Assembly: GCA_016712715.1 (NCBI GenBank)
Contig: JADJQM010000001.1
Span: forward strand, 1-64,000
Source: Rhodospirillaceae bacterium
GTDB taxonomy: Bacteria > Pseudomonadota > Alphaproteobacteria > Dongiales > Dongiaceae
DNA: 64,000 bases
Direction: 5' to 3'
In this document: positions 7,213-15,732 of the stretch, in pieces
Position numbering within the stretch: the first letter of the stretch is position 1
Layout: each line of letters starts with the position of its first letter
Notes under the pieces: model-generated
The model's input: only the letters and a program-made list of their open reading frames with translations
Told to the model about the DNA's origin: nothing
Database searches by the model: none
Program-made: the position numbers and the translations under genes

Positions 7213-10125
7213 ATGGCTGCCGGACAGAGTGACCAGATCGACGGCTGGCTACAGGCTGCCCGCGATACCTATGCCCGCGGAGAGCACGATGCGGCCCTCG
7301 CAGCCTATGACCGCATTCTCGCCATAGCGCCGGACGAGCCGCGCGCCCTGTGCCTGCGTGGGCTGATCTATCGGGATCGCGGTGATATCCTCGCCGCCGA
7401 GCGCGACTTCCGCCGCGCTGTAAAAGTGGCGCCCGACATGCCGCTTACCTATCAATTGCTGGGCGACCTGTTGCACAATGCCAAGCATCTGGTGATGGCG
7501 GCCGACATCTATGAGCAGGGTCTGGTATGCGACCCCAGCAACCTGCCGATCCTCGGCAACCTCGCGCATACCAGATTGGGCCTTGGCCATTACGCGGCCT
7601 GCCTCGAGCTCAGCCGGCGCGTGGTCGGGCAGGACTCAGGACAGCAGGAATCGTGGTTCCGCATCGGTGCCTCACTCTGTCAGCTGCAGCGCTATGACGA
7701 AGCGGTGGCCCCCCTGCGCAAGGCGGTGGCGCAGAAACCTGACTGCCTGCGCAGCCGCGCCGCCTTGTGCGTGGCCCTGCAGCAGAGCGGCAAAGGCGCG
7801 GCGGCGGTGGAGGAGATGACCGCCGCGGCTCCCTATGTCGAAAAGAACTTTGACTATCTGACCCAGTTCAATGAGGTGCTGGCCTGGCTCAACAGCACAG
7901 AGACGGCATTGCAGGTGCTGCGCGCCTACCTCGATCGCCATCCGGACAATGCCGGGGCCTGGAATCTGCTGGCCAAGCTCTACATCGTTTCCGGCCAGGA
8001 GCGGGAAGGCAATGCGCTGCTGGAGAAGGCGGCCGCGCTGGCGCCCCAGGATGCGGATATCCAGCTGACTCTTGGCCTGCAGCAGGTGAAGTTCGGCGAC
8101 TACCATGCGGGCCTCGTGCGCTATCGCAAACGCTGGGAAAAGCCGCAGCTCGATCCCAGGGAAGGTTGGTGGGACATTCCAGCCCCGGTCTGGGACGGCA
8201 CGGCGCTGCCGGCCGGTGCGCTGCAGATCTGGACTGAGCAGGGTATCGGGGATCTCGCCATGTTCGCCGGATGCTTCGACCTGCTGCCCGACCTCGCGCC
8301 GCGCGTCATGCTGGAGACGATCAGCCGCTTCCGTGGGCTGATGCAACGCTCATTCCCCTGGGCCGAGATCTACCAGCGCGACCAGTTGCCAGCGGACTTC
8401 GTGCGAGCGCTGGACGTACGGGCACATGCGCCGATCGGCGATTTGCCGCTGCTGCTGGGCCTCGATCTTGAGAACCTGCCGTCCCGCGACGGCTATCTTA
8501 TCCCGGATGCGACAAACACATGGCGTCTGCGGGAACGCTATCTTGCGCAGTTTCCCGGTCGGCTCATCGTCGGCATCTCGTGGCGCAGCGGCAACAAGAC
8601 CAGCGCCACCACGCGATCGGCCGAACTCGACCTGTGGCGTGAAATCCTCGCCGACAAGAGATGCGGCTTCGTTTCGCTGCAATATGGCGCGGTCGGCGGT
8701 GAGATCGCGGCGACAAATGCCGCGTTCGGCAGCGACATCTTTCACGATCCGGAGATCGATCCGCTCATCGACCTCGATCAATTCGCAGCCCAGGTCGCCG
8801 CCGTCGATCTCGTCATCTCGGTCGATAACAGCACGGTGCATTTCGCCGGCGCCCTCGGCAAGCGGGTATGGATCCTGCTGCCCCGTATTGCCGACTGGCG
8901 CTGGCTCGATGGCCGCGACGATTCCATCTGGTATGCCAAGGCGCGACTGTTCCGTCAGCCATCGCCATCGGCCTGGGCGGCGGTCATGCCCAAGGTCGCG
9001 GCTGCGCTGGCGCTACATGAGAAGAGTGTTGCGCGGGCAGACCTCGTCGCCATGATGCGGCGCTGCGCGGATCAGCTGGCCTATCTCGGGCAATCTGCCG
9101 ATGCCGAGGTATTCCTGCGCCGCATCCTGCAGATGGATGCCGAGGACGCCGCCGCGCTGAACGGCCTCGGCCGCATCGGCCTCGCCACCGGTCATGTGGC
9201 GGAGGCGCTGCCCTTTCTGGCACGTGCCGCCTTTCTGGCGCCGCAGCGGATCGACTATCACTGTGACCTCGCGCGCGCCGCCCCTGTCGCGGCCGATCGT
9301 AGCGGCGGGCTGCCGGACTGGTCGCCCGGCGCAGAGCAGCAGCGGCGTCTCTATCTGTGGTCCGAGGGAATCCTGGCCCAGGATATTGCGGCCAGCGCCG
9401 CTTTGGGCGGATTGCGGGCTGAACTCGACGCGCTCGCGGTCGCCTGCCATCCCGCCTTGATGCCTTTGCTGGCACGTCAGGACCGGCGCCTCAGCGTGTT
9501 TTCCCTCGATGATGTGAGCGCAGAGGATCTGGCCGGGCTGGAATTGTCGGCCCAGGCGCCGCTGGCCGCCCTGCAGCTTGCCGAGACAGTCAATGCAGGA
9601 CCCTGGCTGCGTGCCGATCCGGCTCGGGTCGCCGAGCAACGCGCAATCAACCGCGCACAGTTCGGATCAAGCCTCGTGCTTGGGGTGGTGGTGCAGCAGG
9701 AAGGAAGCTGGGCAGGCGTTCCGGGCGCCAGCTGGGCCAGCTTGCCGCCCGATCTCTGCGCCGCCCTGTCGGCATTGCCCGATGTCGGAATCGTCGTCCT
9801 GGGCAATGCGGCGCTATGGCCGGCGGCAATTGGGCCGGGGATACGCGTCGATCCACGTCTCGATCTTGGCAGCCGCGCCGACAATTTTGCGGCCGCACTC
9901 GCCACGATGGATCTGGTGATCGCCGTAGAGAGCGCAGCGGCCTGGCTGGCGGCGGCTCTTGGACAGCCGGTCTTTCTGTGCCAGGGCCGCTCCGGCTGGG
10001 AGATGGAGCCGGCCCTTCCCGCCGCGGCGGTGTTTCGGCAATCGTCGAACGGGTCCTGGGTACGCGCGACAGCCGAGCTGATGGATGCCGTCGGCGCTTT
10101 CCAGCGCGGCTCCGGGCAAAAATAA
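7213..10125 (+). CDS. TPR/glycosyltransferase-like protein 2, FlmG type (970 aa)
   Basis: The intact paralogue of the gene at 2738. TPRs occupy residues 5-290. A GT9/FlmG-like domain spans about 310-600, with WTEQGIGDLAMFAG, GISWRSGNK, SLQYGA, ISVDNSTVHFAGALGKRVW and ADWRWL. Two or three more TPRs follow at 615-690. A second GT-like fold fills 700-960, where the matching motif has become DLVIAVESAAAWLAAALGQP, losing the Asp-Asn-Ser-Thr-His set. TPR-GT proteins of this kind include Caulobacter FlmG, which adds sugar to flagellins in the cytoplasm before export. Substrate and sugar donor cannot be read from sequence, and no nonulosonic acid synthesis genes are in the window. It ends just before flagellin 2 in a convergent arrangement with a shared terminator. 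Confidence 0.88.
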   Translation: MAAGQSDQIDGWLQAARDTYARGEHDAALAAYDRILAIAPDEPRALCLRGLIYRDRGDILAAERDFRRAVKVAPDMPLTYQLLGDLLHNAKHLVMAADIYEQGLVCDPSNLPILGNLAHTRLGLGHYAACLELSRRVVGQDSGQQESWFRIGASLCQLQRYDEAVAPLRKAVAQKPDCLRSRAALCVALQQSGKGAAAVEEMTAAAPYVEKNFDYLTQFNEVLAWLNSTETALQVLRAYLDRHPDNAGAWNLLAKLYIVSGQEREGNALLEKAAALAPQDADIQLTLGLQQVKFGDYHAGLVRYRKRWEKPQLDPREGWWDIPAPVWDGTALPAGALQIWTEQGIGDLAMFAGCFDLLPDLAPRVMLETISRFRGLMQRSFPWAEIYQRDQLPADFVRALDVRAHAPIGDLPLLLGLDLENLPSRDGYLIPDATNTWRLRERYLAQFPGRLIVGISWRSGNKTSATTRSAELDLWREILADKRCGFVSLQYGAVGGEIAATNAAFGSDIFHDPEIDPLIDLDQFAAQVAAVDLVISVDNSTVHFAGALGKRVWILLPRIADWRWLDGRDDSIWYAKARLFRQPSPSAWAAVMPKVAAALALHEKSVARADLVAMMRRCADQLAYLGQSADAEVFLRRILQMDAEDAAALNGLGRIGLATGHVAEALPFLARAAFLAPQRIDYHCDLARAAPVAADRSGGLPDWSPGAEQQRRLYLWSEGILAQDIAASAALGGLRAELDALAVACHPALMPLLARQDRRLSVFSLDDVSAEDLAGLELSAQAPLAALQLAETVNAGPWLRADPARVAEQRAINRAQFGSSLVLGVVVQQEGSWAGVPGASWASLPPDLCAALSALPDVGIVVLGNAALWPAAIGPGIRVDPRLDLGSRADNFAAALATMDLVIAVESAAAWLAAALGQPVFLCQGRSGWEMEPALPAAAVFRQSSNGSWVRATAELMDAVGAFQRGSGQK

Positions 10126-10126
10126 T

Positions 10127-10159
10127 CCCGGCCCAGCGGGAGCGAATCGCTGGGCCGGG
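10127..10159. terminator. Bidirectional intrinsic terminator
   Basis: A perfect 12-bp stem (CCCGGCCCAGCG and its complement) with a 9-nt loop separates the convergent TPR/glycosyltransferase 2 and flagellin 2 genes. The plus-strand tail is TTTGC. The minus-strand tail is ATTATTTTTG, so termination should be better for flagellin 2. Confidence 0.8.
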
Positions 10160-10189
10160 TTTGCTAGGACCCGATCGGGGGATCGGAGC

Positions 10190-12430
10190 CTAGAACAGAC
10201 GCAGGATGGCCTGCTGCGCCTGATTGGCAAGACTGAGCGAGATGGTGCCAAGCTGCTGACGAGTCTGCAGCTGCAGCATGTTGGCGCCTTCTTCGTTCTG
10301 ATCGGCGACCACCAGCTTGTTGGCGCCTTCCGCCAGCACGTCCATGAACTCCTTCGTGTAACTGAGCCTGGTCGTGATGACGTCGAGATTGTTGTTGAGC
10401 GCAGAGGCCGAGGATCGCAGCCTGATCTTGGCAGCCTCCAGCATCGTGGCGGCATTGTCGATGTCGGCGCGGTCCAGCCATTCGTTCTGAGCAAAGTCGA
10501 TAGCCAGGCCTTGGCCGTCGGTCTGCAGATTCTGGCTCACCACCGTGATCTGGTTGGTATTGGTCTCGTTCAGCTGCACCGTCATGTTGTTCTGATCGGT
10601 GCCGTCGGTCACCTGCACCGTCGACAATGTCGAGGTGAAGCCGGCCTGGGCCGCGCGTTGGTCGAACTTCAGTTCATCCGGCGCCGTGAACTGACCAATC
10701 GCATTGTAGCGGACGTTCGATTCGGAATCCGTCCGCAGATTGCCGGGGTTCACCGTCAGCTGGATGATGGCCCCGTCATTGGGTCCGCCGACCACTGAAA
10801 AGACGAGAGTCGCTGAGGTTGCGAACGAGGTGCCGGTGATGACCGTGGCCTTGCCGCCATAGCCGTCGTCCAGGGCAAAGGTTGCCTGGACGTCGTCAGT
10901 CTTCACCGTGAAGTTGAGGCTGTGGGCAAGGTTGGTCGCCAATGGCGACAGGATGCTCGTCAGGCTGATGCCGGCCGCCGACAGAACGGCACCGGTGACG
11001 GCTTCGGTGGCATTCGCCTGGGTGGCGGTCGATGCCGCTGCCGTGGTGACACCGTTGAGGCCGACGCGCAGGAAGTCGATGCTGACGGTTGTGCCGCCAT
11101 CGCCCGAGGCAAAGGAATAGTTGCCATCGGTGTTGACGCCGGTCGACGTGACACCACCCGGGCCGGCGACATTGACGCCGTAGGAGGTGAAGCGCCCGGA
11201 GACAAAGTCGAAATCGGCGGCCGTGGCGTCCGCGGTGACCGTAAAGGTGGCATCCGTGGCAATCGACGCCGCATTGATCGTGGGCGTACCGACGATCGCG
11301 GGGGACGCCCGGCCATAGGCCGAGCCGACCAGGGCGTCATTGAATGCCGATTGCAGGATGGTGCGTTCGTCAATGGTCAGGCGCGGAACGCCGGTGTCGA
11401 AGTTCCACGCATTCTCGCCATCGGCCAGTTTCTGCTGCCCGAGCAGGCTGCTGCCGGAACGCTGGATTTCCTGGCCAACGCCGTTGAAGTTGGAGACCGA
11501 GACTGTGACGTCGACGAATTTCTCGATCACCGAGGTGCCGAGACCGTAGGTGTCGGGAACGTCGTCGATCTCGTCGAAGTTGATATCAAAATTGATATGG
11601 GTGCCACTGACGAACTGATGGTCCAGATTCAGTGTCTGGCCGGTTGCCTTGGCGATGTCCCATTGTTCGGTGGTGAAGGTCTTGGTGAAGCTGACATCGC
11701 CTTCGGTGATCGTGAAGGTCTTGTCCTTGCCTTTGCCGCCGCTGTACTTCAGGAGGACGTTATCGAAATTGCCGGCCGTCTTGCTCTGGAAACCGGTCAG
11801 CGTCAGGTTGCTGATGCCGCGGTCGCGCTCGGCATTGGCGATGTCGCTCGCATTGCCGGAGATACGGCCCGTGCCTGTCACGTCGACGACATAGTCGTCG
11901 GCTTTGATGACCGTGGTAACGCGCGAGGCGGTAACGCCCGGGAGCGCATTGGTGGCGCTCTTGGATGAGGAGGTCGCATCCAGGCGCAGGCCGCTGCCGA
12001 TTAGCAGGTTCTTGCCCTGGTAGCTCGAATCCTGGGCCAGTTTGTCGATCTGGCGGAGCAGGGTGTTGAACTGGTCGGCCAATGATTTGCGCAGCGCCAT
12101 CGAGTTCGCGTCGCTGCCCAGGTTCTGATAGGCCGTGGTGATGAAGCCGCGGGCCTGTTCGACCAGTCCTTCGATCTTGGTCACGCCGACATCCGCGGCC
12201 TTGACCGTGGAGATCGACTGATCGATAGAATCCTTCAGCGTCGCCAGATCATCGGCGCGCCGGTTCAGACCCTTTGACGCAAAGTACGCGACGGGGCCGT
12301 CGATCGCACTGTTGATCTTGTTGCCGGTTGCCAGGCGCTGCTGCGTCCGGTCCAGCTTGCCGGAGATCTGCTGAAGCAACAGGAGGTTGCTGCGGATACC
12401 ACCGGTCAATTGAACGTCATTGGTCGCCAT
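10190..12430 (-). CDS. Flagellin 2 (large, about 746 aa)
   Basis: Second filament protein, clearly paralogous to flagellin 1 at both ends (GIRSNLLLLQQISGKLDRTQ near the N-terminus, NEEGANMLQLQTRQQLGT near the C-terminus) and identical in the last ten residues apart from conservative changes. The middle has diverged and is again Thr/Ser/Ala/Gly/Asn rich. The start at 12430 is set by GGGAG 8-12 nt upstream. The longer frame to 12499 has no ribosome site. Having two flagellins of over 740 aa flank glycosyltransferase genes suggests both are glycosylation substrates, which is inference. A very good sigma-54 promoter lies at 12516-12532. Confidence 0.95.
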   Translation of the reverse strand: MATNDVQLTGGIRSNLLLLQQISGKLDRTQQRLATGNKINSAIDGPVAYFASKGLNRRADDLATLKDSIDQSISTVKAADVGVTKIEGLVEQARGFITTAYQNLGSDANSMALRKSLADQFNTLLRQIDKLAQDSSYQGKNLLIGSGLRLDATSSSKSATNALPGVTASRVTTVIKADDYVVDVTGTGRISGNASDIANAERDRGISNLTLTGFQSKTAGNFDNVLLKYSGGKGKDKTFTITEGDVSFTKTFTTEQWDIAKATGQTLNLDHQFVSGTHINFDINFDEIDDVPDTYGLGTSVIEKFVDVTVSVSNFNGVGQEIQRSGSSLLGQQKLADGENAWNFDTGVPRLTIDERTILQSAFNDALVGSAYGRASPAIVGTPTINAASIATDATFTVTADATAADFDFVSGRFTSYGVNVAGPGGVTSTGVNTDGNYSFASGDGGTTVSIDFLRVGLNGVTTAAASTATQANATEAVTGAVLSAAGISLTSILSPLATNLAHSLNFTVKTDDVQATFALDDGYGGKATVITGTSFATSATLVFSVVGGPNDGAIIQLTVNPGNLRTDSESNVRYNAIGQFTAPDELKFDQRAAQAGFTSTLSTVQVTDGTDQNNMTVQLNETNTNQITVVSQNLQTDGQGLAIDFAQNEWLDRADIDNAATMLEAAKIRLRSSASALNNNLDVITTRLSYTKEFMDVLAEGANKLVVADQNEEGANMLQLQTRQQLGTISLSLANQAQQAILRLF

Positions 12431-12461
12431 CTGGGTTCTCCCGAATGTGTTCTGCGACTTC

Positions 12462-12480
12462 GGCGGTCGTTTTGACCGCC
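12462..12480 (-). promoter_or_regulatory. Hairpin in flagellin 2 leader
   Basis: On the mRNA this is GGCGGTC-AAAAC-GACCGCC, a perfect 7-bp stem about 30 nt before the start codon. It sits where flagellin 1 has GGCTC-AAA-GAGCC. The stems differ but the A-rich loop and position are kept, which suggests a shared post-transcriptional control site. Confidence 0.4.
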
Positions 12481-12515
12481 TTGCGGCGCCATTCGCCACG
12501 TCTCGGGAGTACTTA

Positions 12516-12532
12516 TGCAGCTACCGTGCCAA
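12516..12532 (-). promoter_or_regulatory. Sigma-54 promoter of flagellin 2
   Basis: The minus strand reads TTGGCACGGTAGCTGCA. The whole -24 box is consensus and the -12 box differs at one base (CTGC for TTGC). Predicted start is near 12505, about 75 nt before the ATG. No perfect IHF consensus was found just upstream, but the DNA at 12533-12575 is very AT-rich. Confidence 0.85.
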
Positions 12533-12660
12533 CTCATAAATTATTGTATTTAAACGAAAATATCTTGTTTTGGTGTGTGCGCTCGACCTGCAATGCCTGC
12601 CGGGTATGGCAGGATCGGCCCTGTGAGGGCGGAATCTTCTGCATGTCGCTTTTTGCCGGA

Positions 12661-12681
12661 AGGGCGCATTAATTGCGCCCT
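12661..12681. promoter_or_regulatory. Palindromic site upstream of flagellin 2
   Basis: AGGGCGCATTAATTGCGCCCT: 8-bp arms around TTAAT. The core GCATTAATTGC fits the GCA-NNAWT-TGC pattern of the other flagellar sites, although the flanks are GCG and not CGG. It is about 130 bp upstream of the sigma-54 promoter. Confidence 0.45.
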
Positions 12682-12738
12682 GGGTGCAACAAATTCAGTG
12701 GAATCGGAGAAAGCAGTCCCACAGCCTTGCACTGCGGT

Positions 12739-12768
12739 GTTGACTAGGCTCTTAAGCCTATTGCATAT
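12739..12768 (+). promoter_or_regulatory. Possible sigma-70 promoter for the FlaG-like gene
   Basis: TTGACT and CATATT are separated by 18 bp. A 6-bp-arm dyad, TAGGCT-CTTA-AGCCTA (12744-12759), almost fills the spacer, which could be an operator. Apart from this, the flagellin 2 promoter and its dyad, I see nothing in the 495-bp gap 12431-12925. Confidence 0.35.
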
Positions 12769-12925
12769 TTTGTCCGCAATCCATATCCTGGAATCTGGGT
12801 GACTTTAAATTGGTTCCGGGACTTCAGCCCTTTGGCGAAAGACTTGAACCCAACGCCTCAGATGTTTGGTCAGTGACCCAGGCGCGCTTGATGTGCGCCG
12901 GACCATAGTTAAGGGATGTTGCTGA

Positions 12926-13459
12926 ATGGTAAATGGCGTACAGGCAGTTGGCTCGGTTGGTGGCGTGACCCCGGTTTATGCGCGGGTGTCGGCTGCTGCC
13001 GACTTGTCTGTGGAATCCGCCGAAGCCGCCGGCACCGCAGAGGCCGTTGCCGCGCAGCCTGCGGACAAGGTCGTCGCCGCTGTCGGCCAGTCGCTCCGTT
13101 ACAACAGCTTTGAGTTCTCTTATCGCCAGGATTTCGGCAAGATCGTGCTGTTGCGCCAGAAGCCGGACACCGGCGAGGTCGTGCAGCAGTTTCCGTCGGA
13201 ATACTATCTGCGCAAATATGCCGATAGCGAGCGCGTCGCGCGGACGGCCCAGGGGACTGCGGCCCAGGCAAATGCGGCCAGGCCCCAGGTGAAGTCGGTC
13301 GATACGGCGAGCAAATCGGTGAGCACTGAAGCTTCGGCGGCACCCAGCCCGGCGCCGGTCTCGGCTGCCGCGCCCGTGGAAGCGGCCCCAGCGATTGCTG
13401 CCGCGCCGGCTCTGCCGGGTGGCGCGGCCAGCGCCAGCCCGGTCAACCTCACCATCTGA
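12926..13459 (+). CDS. FlaG-like flagellar protein
   Basis: A 177-aa protein with a FlaG-type core at residues 50-95 (LRYNSFEFSYRQDFGKIV, then PDTGEVVQQFPSEYYLRK). An Ala/Pro/Ser-rich, probably disordered tail follows. FlaG proteins are small, poorly understood factors near flagellin and fliD genes that influence filament length or assembly. The start at 12926 has AAGGGA about 10 nt upstream. It converges on the flgN gene and lies between the flagellin locus and the ring genes. Confidence 0.7.
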   Translation: MVNGVQAVGSVGGVTPVYARVSAAADLSVESAEAAGTAEAVAAQPADKVVAAVGQSLRYNSFEFSYRQDFGKIVLLRQKPDTGEVVQQFPSEYYLRKYADSERVARTAQGTAAQANAARPQVKSVDTASKSVSTEASAAPSPAPVSAAAPVEAAPAIAAAPALPGGAASASPVNLTI

Positions 13460-13498
13460 TTTAGAGATTTGTTGAGCCGCGGACCCAGGTCCGCGCGG

Positions 13499-13939
13499 CT
13501 ACGCCCGTTGCTGCACGGCTACCGGGCAGGTGGGCGATTGGCGGCGCGACTTCGTGACGGTGCCGCGATTGTTGTAGCCGGTGACGGCGGCCCGCTTTTC
13601 ATCGAGCGCCTGGACCACGGCGCGCATGACCCGCTCATTGACGTCGCGCATCGCCCGCAGGGCCCGGAGATTGTCCTGCACGGCAGCCTGGAAGCGCTCG
13701 GTCGCCTCGGTCAGCTCATCGCGCAGCGCGGAATTGACCGAGCTCAGATCCTCACCAGGTTCCTTCAGCGCCATGGTGAAGGCCTGATAGGCATCGGCCA
13801 GGGCGACCTTGTCCATCTGCAGCTGCTTCAGCTCCGTCGGTTTCAGGCTGCGCATCAGCTCAAGCTCACGCTCCATGCAGCCGATCAGCTGCGAGGTGAT
13901 GGCCAGCAGCTCGGTCATCCGCGTTGTCTTGTCCATCAC
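13499..13939 (-). CDS. flgN: FlgN-like flagellar chaperone
   Basis: A 146-aa, mainly helical protein. The pattern TSQLIGCMERELELMRSLK...ELKQLQMDKVALADAY is that of FlgN, the cytoplasmic chaperone for hook-filament junction proteins FlgK and FlgL. Its start overlaps the flgJ stop by 4 nt (ATGA), so it is translationally coupled as the third gene of flgI-flgJ-flgN. The basic, Ser/Thr-rich last 20 residues are not part of the usual fold. Confidence 0.72.
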   Translation of the reverse strand: MMDKTTRMTELLAITSQLIGCMERELELMRSLKPTELKQLQMDKVALADAYQAFTMALKEPGEDLSSVNSALRDELTEATERFQAAVQDNLRALRAMRDVNERVMRAVVQALDEKRAAVTGYNNRGTVTKSRRQSPTCPVAVQQRA

Positions 13940-14259
13940 TGAACCTCCTGATATTGAAGCAATTGACGCTGAACGACATCGGCGATGCCCAACGCATGGG
14001 TGCGGGCGACGCTCTTGCCGAATTCCTGATTGAGCAGCGATTTGAACATCGCCTCCCCCTCGGCACCGCCGGTGATGGGGTCTGGCTCGATGTCGGACGA
14101 GATCTCGTCGAAGACCAGGCCGGCGAAGAAGGCCTCGAAATCCTCGGCCACTTTGGCGATGCCGGCAGCGTTGCGCGGCGCCGCTGTGCCGGATGCGGGG
14201 TGGTTGCCCATCTGCAGGGCGGGATCGAGCATGAGGGGGGCGAGGTCAGCCATGATCAT
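13936..14259 (-). CDS. flgJ: Rod-binding protein, FlgJ N-terminal type
   Basis: A 107-aa protein with the rod-binding signature VAEDFEAFFAGLVFDEIS...GGAEGEAMFKSLLNQEFGK. It lacks the C-terminal muramidase domain of enterobacterial FlgJ, as is normal in alphaproteobacteria, so it should act as rod scaffold and not cell-wall hydrolase. It overlaps flgI and flgN by 4 nt each. Confidence 0.9.
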   Translation of the reverse strand: MIMADLAPLMLDPALQMGNHPASGTAAPRNAAGIAKVAEDFEAFFAGLVFDEISSDIEPDPITGGAEGEAMFKSLLNQEFGKSVARTHALGIADVVQRQLLQYQEVQ

Positions 14260-15419
14260 TGCACCATGATGTCGGCCTGCATGGCGCCGGACGCCTTGAT
14301 CGACTGCAGGATGGAGATGAGATCGCGCGGCCCGACGCCCAGCGAGTTGAGGCCGGCCACCAGTTCCTCAAGCGTCACGCTGTCATTGAGCACAGCCAGT
14401 TTGCGGTTCGTGTCGTCCTGAATGTCGATGTTGGTCCGAGGCACGACGGTGGTGACGCCAGTCGAAGAAAATGGTGAAGGTTGAGAGACTTGCGGCGTTT
14501 CAGTAACCCGAATGGTGAGGTTGCCCTGGGCGATTGCAACCTTGCTGATGCGCACATTCTGCCCGATCACGATCACGCCGGTATTTTCGTCGATGATGAC
14601 GCGCGCCTGCTGGTCCGGTTCGACCGGCAATTGCTCGATGTCGGTGATGAGGGCGGTGGGTTCGCCGCCATACTGGCCGACATTCAACTGGACGGTGCCG
14701 GAATCGAGCGCGAAGGCGGTGCCGGAACCGACGAACTCGTTGATGGCATCGGCGATCCGGCGCGAGGTGGTGAAGTCAGGATTGCGGAGGGCGATCTTGA
14801 GTGACTGCAACTGCGAGAAATCGAACGGCACTTCGCGTTCTACGATGGCGCCGCGGGTGATCCGGCCGGAGGTCGGCACGCCGCGCACGATGGTCTCGGC
14901 TTCGCCCGTGACCTTGAAGCCGCCGATGGTGATCTGCCCTTGCCCTACGGCATAGACCTCGCCGTCGGCGCCCAGCATCGGTGTGGCGAGAAGGGTGCCG
15001 CCCTGCAGGCTGGAGGCGTCGCCGAGGGAGGCCACGGTGATATCGATTTCGGAGCCCTGGCGGGCAAAGGCTGGCAGGCTGGCCGTGACCATCACGGCCG
15101 CCACGTTCTTGGTTTCAAGATCGGCGTTGGCCTGGTTCACCTTCACGCCGAGACGTTCGAGCATGCCGATGAGGCTTTCACGGGTGAAAGGTGACTTCTT
15201 CTTCACATCGTCGCCGGTGCCGTCGAGACCGACCACCAGGCCGTAGCCGACCAGTTGGTTTTCGCGGACGCCTTCGAACTCGGCGATGTCCTTGATGCGC
15301 GAGAGCGCCATCGCCGGTGCCGCGGGCAGGATGGCGGAAAGCAGCAACGCGCATGCCGTGACGAGTGATGTCAGCCGGCGGCGGCTTTTAACTGGGCGGG
15401 TATGAAGAGTTTTCGTCAT
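14256..15419 (-). CDS. flgI: Flagellar P-ring protein FlgI
   Basis: A 387-aa periplasmic subunit of the P ring, the peptidoglycan bushing of the rod. A signal peptide (RRLTSLVTACALLLSAILP...AMA) is followed by SRIKDIAEFEGVRENQLVGY and GLVVGLDGTGDD, which are family hallmarks, and by the typical ending LNSLGVGPRDLISILQSIK. It is first in an operon with flgJ and flgN, each overlapping by 4 nt, and has its own sigma-54 promoter at 15466-15482. Confidence 0.97.
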   Translation of the reverse strand: MTKTLHTRPVKSRRRLTSLVTACALLLSAILPAAPAMALSRIKDIAEFEGVRENQLVGYGLVVGLDGTGDDVKKKSPFTRESLIGMLERLGVKVNQANADLETKNVAAVMVTASLPAFARQGSEIDITVASLGDASSLQGGTLLATPMLGADGEVYAVGQGQITIGGFKVTGEAETIVRGVPTSGRITRGAIVEREVPFDFSQLQSLKIALRNPDFTTSRRIADAINEFVGSGTAFALDSGTVQLNVGQYGGEPTALITDIEQLPVEPDQQARVIIDENTGVIVIGQNVRISKVAIAQGNLTIRVTETPQVSQPSPFSSTGVTTVVPRTNIDIQDDTNRKLAVLNDSVTLEELVAGLNSLGVGPRDLISILQSIKASGAMQADIMVQ

Positions 15420-15465
15420 CGCTCGCTTGCTTCCACGGGTTGGATCTTTATCCAGCCAGGATCAA

Positions 15466-15482
15466 TGCGAGTTCCGTGCCAC
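15466..15482 (-). promoter_or_regulatory. Sigma-54 promoter of flgI-flgJ-flgN
   Basis: The minus strand reads GTGGCACGGAACTCGCA: perfect TGGCACG, correct spacing, and TCGC for TTGC at -12. The start of transcription should be near 15455. Confidence 0.75.
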
Positions 15483-15508
15483 ACCCCGCATCCAGCATTC
15501 TTTATATA

Positions 15509-15521
15509 AATCAATATGTTG
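15509..15521. promoter_or_regulatory. IHF-type site upstream of flgI
   Basis: AATCAATATGTTG matches WATCAA-NNNN-TTR perfectly, 27 bp above the -24 element. The surrounding ATATAAATCAAT is repeated above flgF at 20929-20940. Confidence 0.6.
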
Positions 15522-15606
15522 TGGAGTAGGGGCTAGAGGTATCCAGTGCATTGAGGGTGATCTGCGGGGAAATGGCTGATGGGCGCGGTCGCCCGGGGCC
15601 TTGAAA

Positions 15607-15625
15607 GGCGGCAGAAATTGCCGCC
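15607..15625. promoter_or_regulatory. Palindromic activator-type site between flgI and fliX
   Basis: GGCGGCAGAAATTGCCGCC: 7-bp arms, with the same CGGCA-N5-TGCCG frame as the copies near flagellin 1. It lies about 127 bp above the flgI promoter. It may also serve fliX, for which only a poor -12/-24-like match (15634-15650, correct GG-GC spacing, weak -24) is visible. Nothing else is seen in 15420-15732. Confidence 0.55.
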
Positions 15626-15732
15626 GAGGCAGGGGGGCCGACCTGCTGCAAGTTATTAATTCGTTTAATCTTTTATTAGCCGCCCATGCTACTATATGAG
15701 GGTGAATCGGCAGTCCCGATCCAGGTGAGTTT

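Noticed and set aside
15634..15650. Sigma-54 promoter for fliX
   Set aside because: GG-GC spacing and CTGCA fit, but four -24/-12 positions differ from consensus. Kept only as a remark.
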